This document shows positions 47,291 to 58,267 of a stretch of 64,000 bases of DNA, piece by piece. The notes under the pieces are model-generated. The model was not told the origin of the DNA and searched no databases. It was given only the letters and a program-made list of their open reading frames with translations. Source of the stretch: Vicia villosa. Lineage: Eukaryota; Streptophyta; Magnoliopsida; Fabales; Fabaceae. The position numbers and the translations under genes were made by a program. Numbering within the stretch: the first letter of the stretch is position 1; each line of letters opens with the position of its first letter. The DNA lies in assembly GCF_029867415.1 (NCBI RefSeq), contig NW_026705231.1:124001-188000 (forward strand). Reading direction: 5' to 3'.

Positions 47291-50200
47291 TCCGTCCTCG
47301 AAAACATACTTCAAGTAAAGGTCCCAGATAAGAGTACTTCATTTGACTCTCCCATTCTTCGTTAACACCTTCTTGGTCGAGTCTCAAAATTCATCTGACA
47401 TAACCAACACAAGCATATCTCATGCATTCAATTCAGTTCTTACGTTGCATTTGACCATTCCCAGGTGTACCACTTGCTATAACTCCAACGGTTAACAACA
47501 ATGAAACTTCGAGGTGCGATCCATACAATACGCTCAACAACTGAATAATACAATTACACAATCCATGGTATGATCGCAACTGATCAACACTGTAGTAATA
47601 GATTCCATTTACCCACGTACCAACCTTAGTTACACTCTTCCAATTGAGCGATAAAGTAATACTTACACTTACTCTGAGCAAATTCCCGAGTTACTTCATC
47701 TATTAAAAACATTCCCACTATCAGAACAAGCACACATCAGTAGTTATAATTACATAGCTCATCATCCTCAATATACCATTGCTTACAAGATAGCTCAACT
47801 GAGTCCCATTCTCCACTAAGAATCAAATCAACTTCGTCCTTCGTAGAGTATAATCCCTCATTACATTCATAAATTTACATAACACCTTACAACAGTACAA
47901 AATTATTATGGCATTACATAGTATCAACTCGTTGTCTTAACTTCTCCGAACACATACTCATTAACTACATTCAACCATAATAGGATATCCATCATCTCGG
48001 CAATTATTCAAAAGGGTTCTAATCCTTTGGCACGACATCATTATGTCTACGAGATTCCAAATCCAACCTATAGATCAACATATATTCTCTATGTAGGATT
48101 CCGACATAATAATTCCTCACTGCTCACGAGTAGCACTCATAACACCACTCTACATCATACTTTCGCTGTACGACTACGACTACTCGTCTTAAGTCACCGC
48201 CCAATACTTTACACTCCTCCATATTCACTTCCTCATAAGTTCCCACAATATGGTGAGTGGTTATTCTCACATCTCAGCATTCATCACATCTTATACCATT
48301 ACGGTAACAAGCAACCTTATACCATCTATATGATTCCGCCTATTATCAACAAGAGATTAAGGGTGATCAAGTCCTCAATTTGTCAATAGGTAGCCGACAA
48401 TCATATTTAAGCATAAACCGTTGTTACTACATAATAGCGTCTTTTCCGAGTTTGCACCCAAACTCATTAACGTCGTCATAGTCTAATAATTCTCTACGGT
48501 GTCCTTCTTCCAGAATATTCCTTCTCAACTCGGTAACATCTGGAACACAACTGCGACTTCTAGACCTCATTACACCATCCTCCTCAATTCCGAATTCACC
48601 GTCTTTACCTTAGTAATTCAAAGTCGACTTGTCGATCAACTCAACATCAGCTTTCTGACTTTCTCTAATCTCATCTAGAATACCATTAGTCAGTCTCAGC
48701 ATACCCAATCCAACATTAGTAGGAACACCTTCACATACCAAACTTAATTCTCTGAATTGTTCAATTAAATCCAACTCTTTCACCATCAGCATCGACATTT
48801 TTAGAGACAACCTCGAACCATACAAATAATGTTACTGCAACATCAAAACAAAACCATGGCTGCCAATTCTAAATCATGAGTCAGATAATTCCTTTCATGC
48901 GCTTTCAATCGTCCCGACGCATAGTTACTACTTACTGATTTTACATCAATACACTACCCATCAACGACGCATCACAATATACCACAAATGGTTCCAAAGT
49001 CCATTTCACTTTTTCTACTGATTTACTCATCACTCAAATCCATCGATACTTAAATCATCTTTATCATCTTATTCATCAACGACACATTCTACTCGACTTC
49101 GTTTCAACAATCGTGGTAATAGGCATCCCTATTCAACACTTATTCATGCTTCCTTAACCGACATCATAATATCTCCTCATAGGACCACTCTATGGTATTT
49201 ATAACTCTTCCATAAGGTAGAACATAATCTCTCATCTTCGTGGGTTCAAACGACACATTAATCCGACATTCAGAGCTCAAGATACGGACGTTTCCAATCG
49301 TTATCCAAATTTGCAACACCGACACCATGCTGCGACATTCTATACAATATCTCCAAACTCTTCAATTGGCACATTTAATTCCTTGAATTGCTTATCAACA
49401 AGTCTTTAATTATTCCTTTATTCCGTTCAACTCTGACTCTGACATCCCATGTAGCACCAATGAACAGTCTAGTTCTAAGAGCAAGTGCAATCGTAACTTC
49501 ACCCCTTTCTAACATCATCCTGACACCATTAAATATGTTACAGCTGCTACAACCATTTTTATAAAAAAATTTCATCTCGTTAGTTTTCTGATGCTTCAAA
49601 CGGAACTCAAATCGGATGTCCAGAACTCCAGTTATGAATTTTCGAAATTTCATAACGATTCACCAATTTTCCTGCGATTTGCTTACGGAAATTCTGCTCC
49701 AAAACTCATTCTTTTCAAATCAATCTCATTATTAACATCATCTTATCACATCTCTTCGCTTCCAAACTTCTTATAACTTAAACAACACATTTCACCGTTG
49801 AAGTTCGATTTTCTGCAACATCCTGAAACCAAATTCATGTATGCCATCATCAACCTTCTTATCCTTGAGATCATACTCGTGTCTTTGCATTACTCACACT
49901 TCGAAACTTTCTCAACAACATCGATAACCTCTACTATCATCTCCATTACTTACTAGTAATCCTACGACAAGGTCTACGACAATACTTCCTTTAATCACTG
50001 CTTCAACAGCGACCTTTCACATAGGGCTACTCACACAACAACATCACAGTCCATCAGTAGCACTTGAAGCATCACAACTTCGAAATTCCATTTCTCAGAA
50101 ATAACCATTATCTACTCCGAGACACTCCGACTGAATAACAACCACAGTCTTTAGCCCATGTCACCTTCACTTCAGAAAACAATAACTCCACACTCTTGTA

Positions 50201-50395
50201 CTGCTGCCATACGCATCACTCTAACATCTTGCATCTGAGACATATCCGAGAAGCATGACTTCTCCCCCACTAGTTTCAATCCCACTTCTGCAAGCAAACA
50301 GTTAGAACACACTGAGTACCGACAGTGTTTCACACACATGTCGCATACCGAAAGAAAAAATTAACAACAAGACTCTGGTCACAACGACCGACTAT
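47291..50395 (-). pseudogene. Degenerate Ty3/gypsy polyprotein remnant
   Basis: Minus-strand pieces: about 48840-49010, RNase H (FVVYCDASLMG, LMIQNWQP-type with shifts); 48610-48825, the following linker (IEQFRELSLVCEGVPTNVGL, MLRLTNGILDEIRESQ); 47330-47690, a C-terminal region with a Trp-Glu-Ser-Gln-Met-type end and FRGRKLF next to the purine tract. The part nearest the primer site (49370-50395) is not readable as gag or protease. At 3.1 kb the internal region is shorter than a complete chromovirus. Stops and shifts occur throughout. Confidence 0.65.
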
Positions 50396-50407
50396 GCTCT
50401 GATACCA
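50396..50407 (-). promoter_or_regulatory. tRNA-Met primer binding site
   Basis: The reverse complement reads TGGTATCAGAGC, complementary to the initiator tRNA-Met 3' end, four bases from the 5' LTR. Confidence 0.9.
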
Positions 50408-50411
50408 CTAT

Positions 50412-50441
50412 TGTAACACCCTTCTAAAAACCCCGCGGAAA

Positions 50442-50477
<36 letters not shown>

Positions 50478-52632
50478 TAATAATAATAATAATCAGAGTA
50501 AACATGAAATACAAGGATGTCACAATTTCTTTAACATAAAATACCATAGTCATTTGTCATGCCACATGAGGAACCATTTAATATAAACAAAATTCATGTT
50601 CAACACAGCGGATTATAACTCATAACATTGCATATTCATCATCCATGCAAGTTACTACAATACAATTATAAAACAACAAAGCCAACAGAGTAATTCGTCT
50701 CTAAACTAGCGTTCCCCAGTGTTACAATCAGAGCATGACTCGACACGAACTATGGACTAGCCTACGAGCTATCTGTACCCAATCAAGAAGCCGCTACATC
50801 CTTAATCTGAAATCATCAAAGTAAGGGTGAGTTTCATTCGAATTAATAAGCATTATGCAGTCATAAGCAATAAAATCTCATAGTAATTATCATCCACTCA
50901 ATCATACATATAATCGGAATTATTACAACAAGCAAGCATCAATTCAACAATATTGGCCATCGGCCCACAACTCATCAATTTCATCAATGATCAAGTTATA
51001 TTAACAACAACTCCTCAATACATCAATCACATAAACACACCAAGGCATAACACTGGATTTCATCCAATCATGTTATAACCAATGCATATGATTCAACTGA
51101 CACTATGCATGTGGTACCAATACATGGGATACACCCATCCAACTGATCTATTTCATCACCGAGATACAGTTTTAACCAGCACAAATTCCACACAATGGGA
51201 ATTATGCCCACCATTTTGATCCATTTCATCACCGGGATCCATCACCAAAAATGTATGCCAATGAATGCAACATATAACATGCTTACAACATCACCAATCC
51301 GATGTATCACATCGTCTCATTATCATCACCAATTCATCACCGATAAGCATGCATAAGTTTAGCATTCATACAAATATATCACACGCATACATTCACCACA
51401 ATCCACATGTTAATATTAACAGCATATTAACATTCATAAATTATCAATCATCACCACGATTATACATCGTTACATTTATCATCATTGCACACAATGTAAT
51501 AAATTATCAAACAACCCAACAGCATAATTACAAAACATGTATCATCTACGACATGTTATATAACAAAATCACTCGTTGGATATCATAATCCCATCACCAA
51601 CATAAATACATGCATCAATAATCATATATATAAGCACATATACATATACCATATTTCAATTCATCAACAATTAAATCGAGTTTTAAAAATAAAGTCGGCC
51701 ACTGCCCATTTTATCACTTTATCAAATAAAGCATCTAATTAGCTTCGCAACGCCCAAAACGGCACATAAATCGGATACTCGGATCAAAAGTTATGGGTTT
51801 TTAAAAATAAAACATTTTTAGAAAAATGCTGCAGAACCCGGGTTGTCCCTACGTGGGAACCGGTTCCTGGCAGCTTCAAAAATCACGTCTCTGGTTTTTA
51901 CTATGGGGAACCGGGTTGTCCCTACATGGGAACCGGTTCCCAGCTGCCCAGAATCCATACTTCTCTGTTTTTACAAGGGGGAACCGGTTCGTCCCACATG
52001 GGAACCGGTTCCTACGTACCTGCACAGCAAAATTCATCATTTTGACAGCATTTACCCTATCCCATTTCCCCAATTTCAGGTACATACGAACATACACACA
52101 ATTATCATTGATTTTCACACAATTACACATTTCAAACAAGTTATTGACATGTATTAACATCATATATCACAAGTATCAACAGAATCATGTCAATTCATAC
52201 TAGATTATCAAAACCTAATAAAATTCCCAACCCGACACGTACGATTGAATTACACAATAATCCTAATCAACCTTACCACCTACAATCGCATAAGGATCAC
52301 TAACCCGAAGAATCCCCCCTTACCTTAGAGTCGAATCTTCGAAGTTCTTCTCCCCCTTTGGCTCTTCTCACTTTCACGTGTTCTTCTTTTCCTCAGACTC
52401 TGTCACTAGTGCTTCCACTTCCTCTTTTCCCAATTCCTTTATTTTATGAAAAATAAAATAAAATATTATAATGGGCTTGCTTAGTTAACACCCCCTTACT
52501 GCTAACCACCACTTTAGGCCCAATGTCAATATTTCATCATTTTCCAAATAATTCCAAATAAAAATACTAAAATTCCAATTATTTAATTTAAATCCAAATT
52601 AAATTAATAAACTGAAATTATGGGGTGTTACA
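50412..52632 (-). repeat. 5' LTR of the minus-strand retrotransposon, 2221 bp
   Basis: Almost identical to the left copy. Differences seen: AAT-repeat length, AACCCCG/ACCCCCG near the outer end, GCATATG versus GCATAGG, CACGCATAC versus CACGGATAC, and TTTCCCAATT versus TTTCCTAATT. The cassette of GGAACCGGTTCC doublets is present without change at 51834-52013. Confidence 0.95.
51834..52013. repeat. Paired-motif cassette (GGAACCGGTTCC type), right LTR copy
   Basis: Same three doublets as in the left LTR, no differences seen by eye. Confidence 0.9.
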
Positions 52633-52768
52633 GATGCTATGGTGCAAAACCATCCTGAGCCTCAAGATGTTGTTGTAGATGGTTTTATGGTGCAAAACAA
52701 GCATCAGATTCAAGATGTTGCTGAAGAGGTTGGTGTGTTTAGACTAACGAGAGCTCTCAGGATGAGGA

Positions 52769-52843
<75 letters not shown>

Positions 52844-52953
52844 GGTTGAGGCAAATAATTAATTTTTTTGATTCTGATGATGATGATGAGGCCGAATATG
52901 ACTGGTCTAATTTTATCTCAGCGAGAGGGTCTAGATATGATTATAGTTTTTGA
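52633..52953 (+). pseudogene. CACTA element 2 internal ORF, right part, with AAT repeat
   Basis: Open frame (VQNHPEPQDVVVDG, VAEEVGVFRLTRALRMRR) runs into an (ATA)n tract read as poly-isoleucine, then FFDSDDDDEAEYDWSNF and a stop. It pairs with the piece left of the retroelement. No domain recognised; the poly-Ile argues against a working protein. Confidence 0.4.
52770..52842. repeat. (AAT)n microsatellite
   Basis: About 24 uninterrupted ATA/AAT units. Similar tracts lie in the two LTRs at about 45065-45130 and 50446-50493. Confidence 0.95.
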
Positions 52954-53299
52954 TTATGTAATGAAAGTTTATGTAACGAAGTTTTAATCTTTCTGTTTAA
53001 CTGTCTTAAGGTTATTAACTTAAAATACAAATTAGATAAACTAACAAACAAATAATTGTAATTGAAAATTCAATAGTTTGCGATGAACTTACTCGTAAGA
53101 AACCGTATTTTAGTTGCATTCCTGTCAAGTTCACTGCATCTTCAACTATTATATTTCATAATAAAGTAAATATTAAACATAAAGCAAATAAGAATCAGTG
53201 TAAAATTTTCAAATTTCAAACCCTACTTCAACTATTACATTTGATAACAAAGTAAATATTAAACATGGAGGAAATAAGAAAACACAACAACTTCAAATT

Positions 53300-53632
53300 T
53301 CAAGAAAATCTCTCTGACTTTAGTTTGTTCTTCTTTTTTGAATCTTCATACATAACCTTCAAATAGCGCACAACTTTCAACTCTGAATTCATATTACTCT
53401 CATCTTCATTTCCCAATATTTCTCTCATGTATTCATCCCATATGAACAAATTACATGTTTCATCACTCCTCTAAAATGGACATCTCCAGAAAAGCCTTCC
53501 TTTATTATGCCCCTTCTTGCATTGGTACGAAATCATACGACTATCACAACCACATAAATTTTCAGATCTAGATTTTACAGTGGAAGAAGACATAGTAAAA
53601 CCTTTGGATGAGTTTGTCTTCAAATGCGACAT
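53300..53632 (-). pseudogene. GRF-type zinc finger protein inside CACTA element 2, one nonsense codon
   Basis: A 110-codon minus-strand frame starts MSHLKTNSSKGFTMSSS. It reads LCGCDSRMISYQCKKGHN, GRLFWRCPF, then TAG, then RSDETCNLFIWDEYM and a lysine-rich coiled tail. Spacing CxC...C...C with GR.F..CP and F.W fits the GRF zinc finger (PF06839), a nucleic-acid-binding fold. The TAG at 53474-53476 (plus strand CTA) takes the place of the tryptophan usual after CPF. GRF fingers are often carried by plant transposons. Without the stop the frame is complete. Confidence 0.75.
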
Positions 53633-53879
53633 TTGAAATGAAACTGAACAACAACAATGAGTATGGGTGTTGTTGTCTTCTTCTTGACGATGTCGACGGC
53701 GTTGGTGTTAGGGTTTGTTTCTTTTTTCAGTGGAAAAATGGATACTTAGTGTTTAACATATATAAAGAAGTGCTTGCATGTAACAACGGTTTTATAAAGG
53801 AGCCGTAGTGATATACCTATTATTTTTTAATTGAATATAAATAAAATTGAATAGGCGCGCATTAACATAAAATGAATTA

Positions 53880-53945
53880 ACTATTTGAGGAACCTGAGGA
53901 TCGAACCCAGGAAAGCTTGGTTATATCACCACGATTAGGTAATTA
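53880..53945 (-). other. tRNA-like B-box stretch in CACTA element 2
   Basis: The reverse complement reads CCTGGGTTCGATCCTCAGG, a good B-box, preceded by a weak A-box-like GTGGTGATATAACC. Possibly a short SINE remnant; no flanking duplication was found. Confidence 0.35.
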
Positions 53946-54082
53946 ACCGTAATTATAACCTTAACATTTTTAATAAAAAATAAATACAATTGTTAGCGCA
54001 TGAGTTTAGAAGTGTCACCACGGTTTTGGAGCAAACCGTGGTGACTTTGGCGTTGTTGTTTTCGCGTTTTGTAGTAGCGTAT

Positions 54083-54446
54083 GAGTCTATTTCAGGTATG
54101 AATATTTATTATATTTTTTATTTAGTTCTTATTTATCAAATACATTTTGTATATGTTATTTCTTCTAGCGTAGTGTTAGATATACGAGCATTTTCCAGCC
54201 ATTAGTGACAAACGTGATCGTGGACTTATCACTGATGGATTGCAATATGCCACTAGATGGAGGACAAAACATTCTCATACATGTGGTCTTCAGGAGTACA
54301 AACAGAGAGTCTATGAGATGACTATAGACGATGTCACATGGACATCCTATGCAGACCATAGAGTGCATCGGGAGTTTGATTGCACAATCCTGCTTCCCAT
54401 GATGGAGGACCTTCAGATGACATGCCACCGCCTTCACTTGGTATGA
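54083..54446 (+). pseudogene. Plant mobile domain gene, 3' part
   Basis: After the CACTA end the exon reads MSLFQ up to 54095. An intron follows (GTATGAAT...TCTAGCGTAG, 54096-54173). The next exon reads C, stop, IYEHFPAISDKRDRGLITDG, QYATRWRT, DDVTWTSYADHRVHREFD and stops at 54444-54446. In PMD proteins this is the WIYEHFP and WTPYADHR region. The TAG at 54177-54179 replaces the tryptophan of WIYEHFP. It completes the gene that begins at 43288. Confidence 0.8.
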
Positions 54447-55071
54447 GTGACAAATGGAGGTTGTAGAGGATACCACTACTTTTAGGTATTATCATGGATT
54501 TGGTAAACCTAGATGATAAGTTCTATATATGCAGGGTTGTTTGACATAACACCTATTGCATGTGGTGGACTTGAGTAGATTTTACTAGTTTGTTTATTTT
54601 TTGTTGTTCTTGATATTATTTTGGTTTTGTAACAATTTAATTGTATATTATTGCATTTTTAACTTAATATTTCATTAGATGAAAATTAGCATTACATTAC
54701 TCCATGACGAACATACTTAACATGAACATTCATTGACATAACTTAATAAGAAAATAACATGCAAAAATCTTAAACAATGTTGGATGATTTAGAACGTTTC
54801 AACATCTTAATAATATCGTCCACAAATCTTGTAACTGTCGCATCCGCCTTGACCGAACTCTTTGTTTTGTATCGATAATATGTGTTCCACATAACCTTTA
54901 AATCTTTATCGGTCTTCAACTCAAAGTTGTTGAACTTCATCTTTCCTTCAGTATCAATAGATGGTGAACGATACTCGATCTTAACATTCTTTCTTTTATC
55001 GGTGTAGTGCAAGTGATTATCAAGTTTGTATTTCAAAATATCAAGAGGCACTACAACATGGAAGGGCTTCT

Positions 55072-55445
55072 AAAGCGCTTTTTTTGGCCTTTAACAGCGC
55101 TTTAAAGCGCTCTCATAGCCAGCGCTGGCGTACGTAACGAAAGCGCTTTTAAAAGCGCTCTGGTAGACCCCCCTATAAGAGCGCTTTTTACAGAAAAAGC
55201 GCTCTGGTAGATCCCCCTATAAGAGCGCTTTTTTTGGAAAAAGCGCTCTGGTAGACCCCCTATAAGAGCGCTTTTGCTGGAAAAAGCGCTCTGGTAGCCC
55301 CCCTACTAGAGCGCTTTTCCAAAAGCGCTTTGGTAGGTTGCGTATTTTTTTTCTTTCTTATTTTTAATCTTTGGCAGCGCTTTTTGTAACAAAGCGCTTT
55401 CGTATGTGGACCTTGAAGAGCGCTTTTTAAAAGCGCTGTCGTTGC
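55072..55445. repeat. Left subterminal array of AGCGCTTT hairpins
   Basis: About 7-8 units of about 50 bp, each with two facing AAAGCGCTTT-type motifs around a CTGGTAGACCCCCCTATAAG spacer. In CACTA elements such subterminal motifs are binding sites for an element protein. Confidence 0.9.
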
Positions 55446-55816
55446 TAAATGAGATATTTTAAAGTGCAGCCTATAATTTCAGCCTCCCAGATCGACCTGT
55501 AATATTTTCGACTTGTAATATATTTTCAACCTGTAATATTTTCGACCTGTAATATATTTTCAACCTGTAATATTTTCGACCTGTAATATATTTTCGACGA
55601 TATATTTTCAACCATAGGTAGGTCTATATATATACTAATATAATACCATTATAATAATATCCAAAATTATATATATACATCATTATGTCAATCAAACTAA
55701 ATCTCTAACATCAACAATATTATACTTCAAATATTAATTGGCAACAATATGAACAAAGTTAGTAACCATATATCCTAGAGTACTATAATATTCTCTTCAA
55801 ATCGACACAAATCCTA

Positions 55817-56096
55817 CTACATGTATAGCTGATGAATATAAAATTGACACAATTCCTCTTTGATTTCTTCCAACTTAAGTCTCGTGTAAGTAGCAGCACA
55901 GAATTCGTCAAAGTACTACAGAATAAAAACATAATATGAATGATTTAGTTAAATGTAATAAATTTATAAGAAGTTATCTAATTAAGTTATAAATCTATAC
56001 CGTGGTTGGAATCTCTAATTGATTCATTTGAAGGATTTCTTTCATAAACCTCAAAACAAAGTATCCGCAGTCTGAACTGTTCCGTTGTATCGGACA
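55817..56096 (-). pseudogene. Ulp1-type cysteine protease, last two exons only
   Basis: Exon A 56096-56001 (32 codons) reads CPIQRNSSDCGYFVLRFMKE then ILQMNQLEIPTT. It is bounded by an acceptor TTTTCTATGTAG and a donor GTATAG. Exon B 55915-55817 (33 codons) reads YFDEFCAATYTRLKLEEIKE then ELCQFYIHQLYM and a stop, after acceptor TTTATTCTGTAG. DCGY.VL.FM is the catalytic-cysteine motif of Ulp1/SUMO proteases (PF02902). The His and Asp of the triad lay in missing upstream exons. Ulp1 domains are frequent passengers in plant CACTA and MULE elements. Exons and splice sites are undamaged. Confidence 0.75.
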
Positions 56097-56131
56097 CTAC
56101 ATAGAAAAACAAATAAGATTTTATAGTTGTC

Positions 56132-56587
56132 TTATTTTATCAACTTTAACACCGCAGACAATCTTGTGAATTTTGAACAACCATCATACAACGGTTTCTC
56201 TGCATCGCTTACCAACCTCTCAAACATTTTGGGACAATCCTCAAGATCTTCTTCAAGCGCTTCTGCAATCTCTTCGACTCGATCGCAATCGTATGTGTCT
56301 GTGCAATCGTCGTTTGAAGCATACTTCCTATTACACCTCGACTCAGCATTCCCGTTACTTTTCTCACCATGCATTGTCCAACATGTATAACTTCTATCAA
56401 TTCCAAACCGTAGTAAATGGGATGCCAACTTATTCCCGTCAACCTTACCCCCATAACAGCAACCCAAGCAAGGACACGGCATTCGAAGCGGGTCTTCGGA
56501 GTGCGCAACCGCAAACTCAACGAATTCCCATACCCCTTTCTCGTACTCTTTCGACAATCGGTTTGAATTCATCCATGTCTTATCCAT
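56132..56587 (-). CDS. CACTA transposase N-terminal fragment (transposase-associated domain)
   Basis: 151 codons from MDKTWMNSNRLSKEYEKGV. The PF13963-type domain covers residues 1-75 with CPCLGCCYGG and SYTCWTMHGE. An acidic linker follows (VEEIAEALEEDLEDCP), then the start of the TNP2 domain (PLYDGCSKFTRLSAVLKL). The frame ends three codons later, so the DDE-type catalytic core is absent. The deletion point is therefore near 56135, about 40 bp before the Ulp1 exon. The product could bind DNA but not cut; acting as a competitor of full transposase is speculation. Confidence 0.8.
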   Translation of the reverse strand: MDKTWMNSNRLSKEYEKGVWEFVEFAVAHSEDPLRMPCPCLGCCYGGKVDGNKLASHLLRFGIDRSYTCWTMHGEKSNGNAESRCNRKYASNDDCTDTYDCDRVEEIAEALEEDLEDCPKMFERLVSDAEKPLYDGCSKFTRLSAVLKLIK

Positions 56588-58260
56588 GTCTTAATTAAGC
56601 TAAACAAAAACGGTCAAACTTTCACTCTTCACAAGTAACCCCTATGGCGAATTCAATTCACAAAGTTAGTAAGTTCATCACTTAACGATTAACGAAATTG
56701 ACATCAAGAATATTCCACATGTCGGAATAATGAGTATTACTTAATATAATCTAAAAGTTACAAAGTTAGTAAGCTCATCACTTAAAAATCAGAGAATATT
56801 CCACATGTCGGAATAATGAGTATTACACTCATGTCTTAATTAATTAAGCTAAACAAAAACAACTAATTATTAAGGAACAGAACGGTATAATGCGTTTCTG
56901 TCAAAACGCAAAGGATACACAGAATGAATCAGAAGCAATAAAACGCAACATATTACTTTGGCAAGAGAGAACAATTAATTACCTGTATAGTAGTAAGCAA
57001 CTTCTAGACCCACACAATGTAAGATTCTTAAATGAGATCAAACTTTCACTCTTCACAAGTAACCCCTATCTAGCAAAGATATTCCTAAAAAATATAAAAT
57101 AAAAAACTTAATTGAAGAGTATAAAAATTAGGTCATAATCCATAGCTTAAAAAAATCAGCATTGTATCATTATGTCAAATGCATTCAAATTCAAGTAAAC
57201 TCGCAAACTAACACAATTTTCAAACCAAAAATGAAACAAGATGCAAGAAGTCACATTGTACCATGAGAAATTGGGTTCAAAACAAGTTCTAAATCCCTAA
57301 ACCAACATCCTGGACAGCCATGATATACGTATAAATTGGCTCTCAAAATTCACTTCAAACAAGTTCAAGATGAAAGAAAGTAAACTCAACCATAGCCAAA
57401 AGATCTATCGATCAACCAAAATCATGCATATTCAAATATCAAAGCTCAACGATGTCTTTAGAATCAAAATCAAATAATATCAATACAAAATATGACTTAT
57501 TTCCACTTCAAAACATGAGATCAATTCCAACCACCTTTGAATCAATTAACTTAGAAACCGGGAAGCCACTACACCAACCTATTAACGCATACTTAAGTTC
57601 ACTTCAAACATGTCTTACACAACGAACTCGGGCAGCCATGAACATGAACCAAAACCAAAACTCAAAGAGAAGCACAATATCATTCAAACCCAATCTAATA
57701 CAATATATGGATTATCAAACACTTAGCAAAAAGAACCACCAATAGTTATACTCAAACCCGACACATAACTATGCTAATGTGAGTATTAGCATAGAAAACG
57801 ATTGCATTCATCTTTCAAATGTCAAAAACAGTACCATTATCCAATGCCCAGTTACAACATAGAAGCAGAAGAGAACACCTAATATAATACACAACCAAAT
57901 TCTTTACAGTTACACATTCCTAGAGAAAACTACAAAATCACAAGAAAACATATTGGCGATATCGCGAATAACCAATAAATCGTGTACCTTCGTCTTCGTT
58001 TTCTGGGCAAGTGTTGTTCTTCGTTCTAGCTTCGTCTTCTCTTCGTATTTGTTTTTCTGGGTGGTTTTGAGGATGAGATACGGTCTTCTCGAATTCGTTC
58101 TAGCTTCGTCTTCTCTTAATAGATGGCAGCGTTTCTATGGAGTTTCTATGGAGTTCTTCGTAGATGGCAATGTTTCTTCGTTCTGGGCAGCAATGGCAGT
58201 GAAAGAAAATTAGGGATTATGAAACAGCTATTATTTGGATTTTAAAAATTTTAATTGACG
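56588..58260 (-). other. CACTA element 3 leader and intron region
   Basis: No supported gene. Two blocks near 56640-56720 and 56755-56830 repeat (AAGTTAGTAAG, CCACATGTCGGAATAATGAG). 57990-58200 is a CTTCGT-rich leader, probably the first exon. Confidence 0.5.
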
Positions 58261-58267
58261 AACAGCT

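Larger units (their letters stand above)
45033..52632 (-). mobile_element. Ty3/gypsy (chromovirus-like) retrotransposon, 7.6 kb, nearly identical LTRs but decayed pol
   Basis: Two long repeats (45033-47268 and 50412-52632) run TGTAACACCC...GGGTGTTACA with perfect 5-bp duplications GATGC (45028-45032, 52633-52637). The primer site TGGTATCAGAGC (reverse complement at 50396-50407) and purine tract place the element on the minus strand. Inside are remnants of RNase H, integrase and a chromodomain-like C-terminus. By eye the LTRs differ at only four or five bases plus AAT-repeat length, whereas the internal frames are full of stops. That implies a recent insertion of an already defective template. 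Confidence 0.92.
44507..54079. mobile_element. CACTA element 2, 9.57 kb, itself split by an LTR retrotransposon
   Basis: The left end is CACAACTACGGAAAAGGC; the right end in reverse complement is CGCTACTACAAAACGCG. Both look like one-base changes from CACTACTAC.... The 3-bp duplication TAT is at 44504-44506 and 54080-54082. Taking out the element and one TAT rejoins the mobile-domain frame exactly (RQLVSY to MSLFQ). Subterminal repeats ACAACGGTT/AACCGTTGT and CACCACGGTTT/AAACCGTGGTG lie at both ends. Without the nested retroelement it is about 2 kb and non-autonomous. Confidence 0.85.

Noticed and set aside
55085..55440. Possible CRISPR array (regular AGCGCTTT repeats)
   Set aside because: The repeats are palindromic subterminal motifs of a plant CACTA element with near-constant spacers; CRISPR does not occur in plant nuclear DNA.
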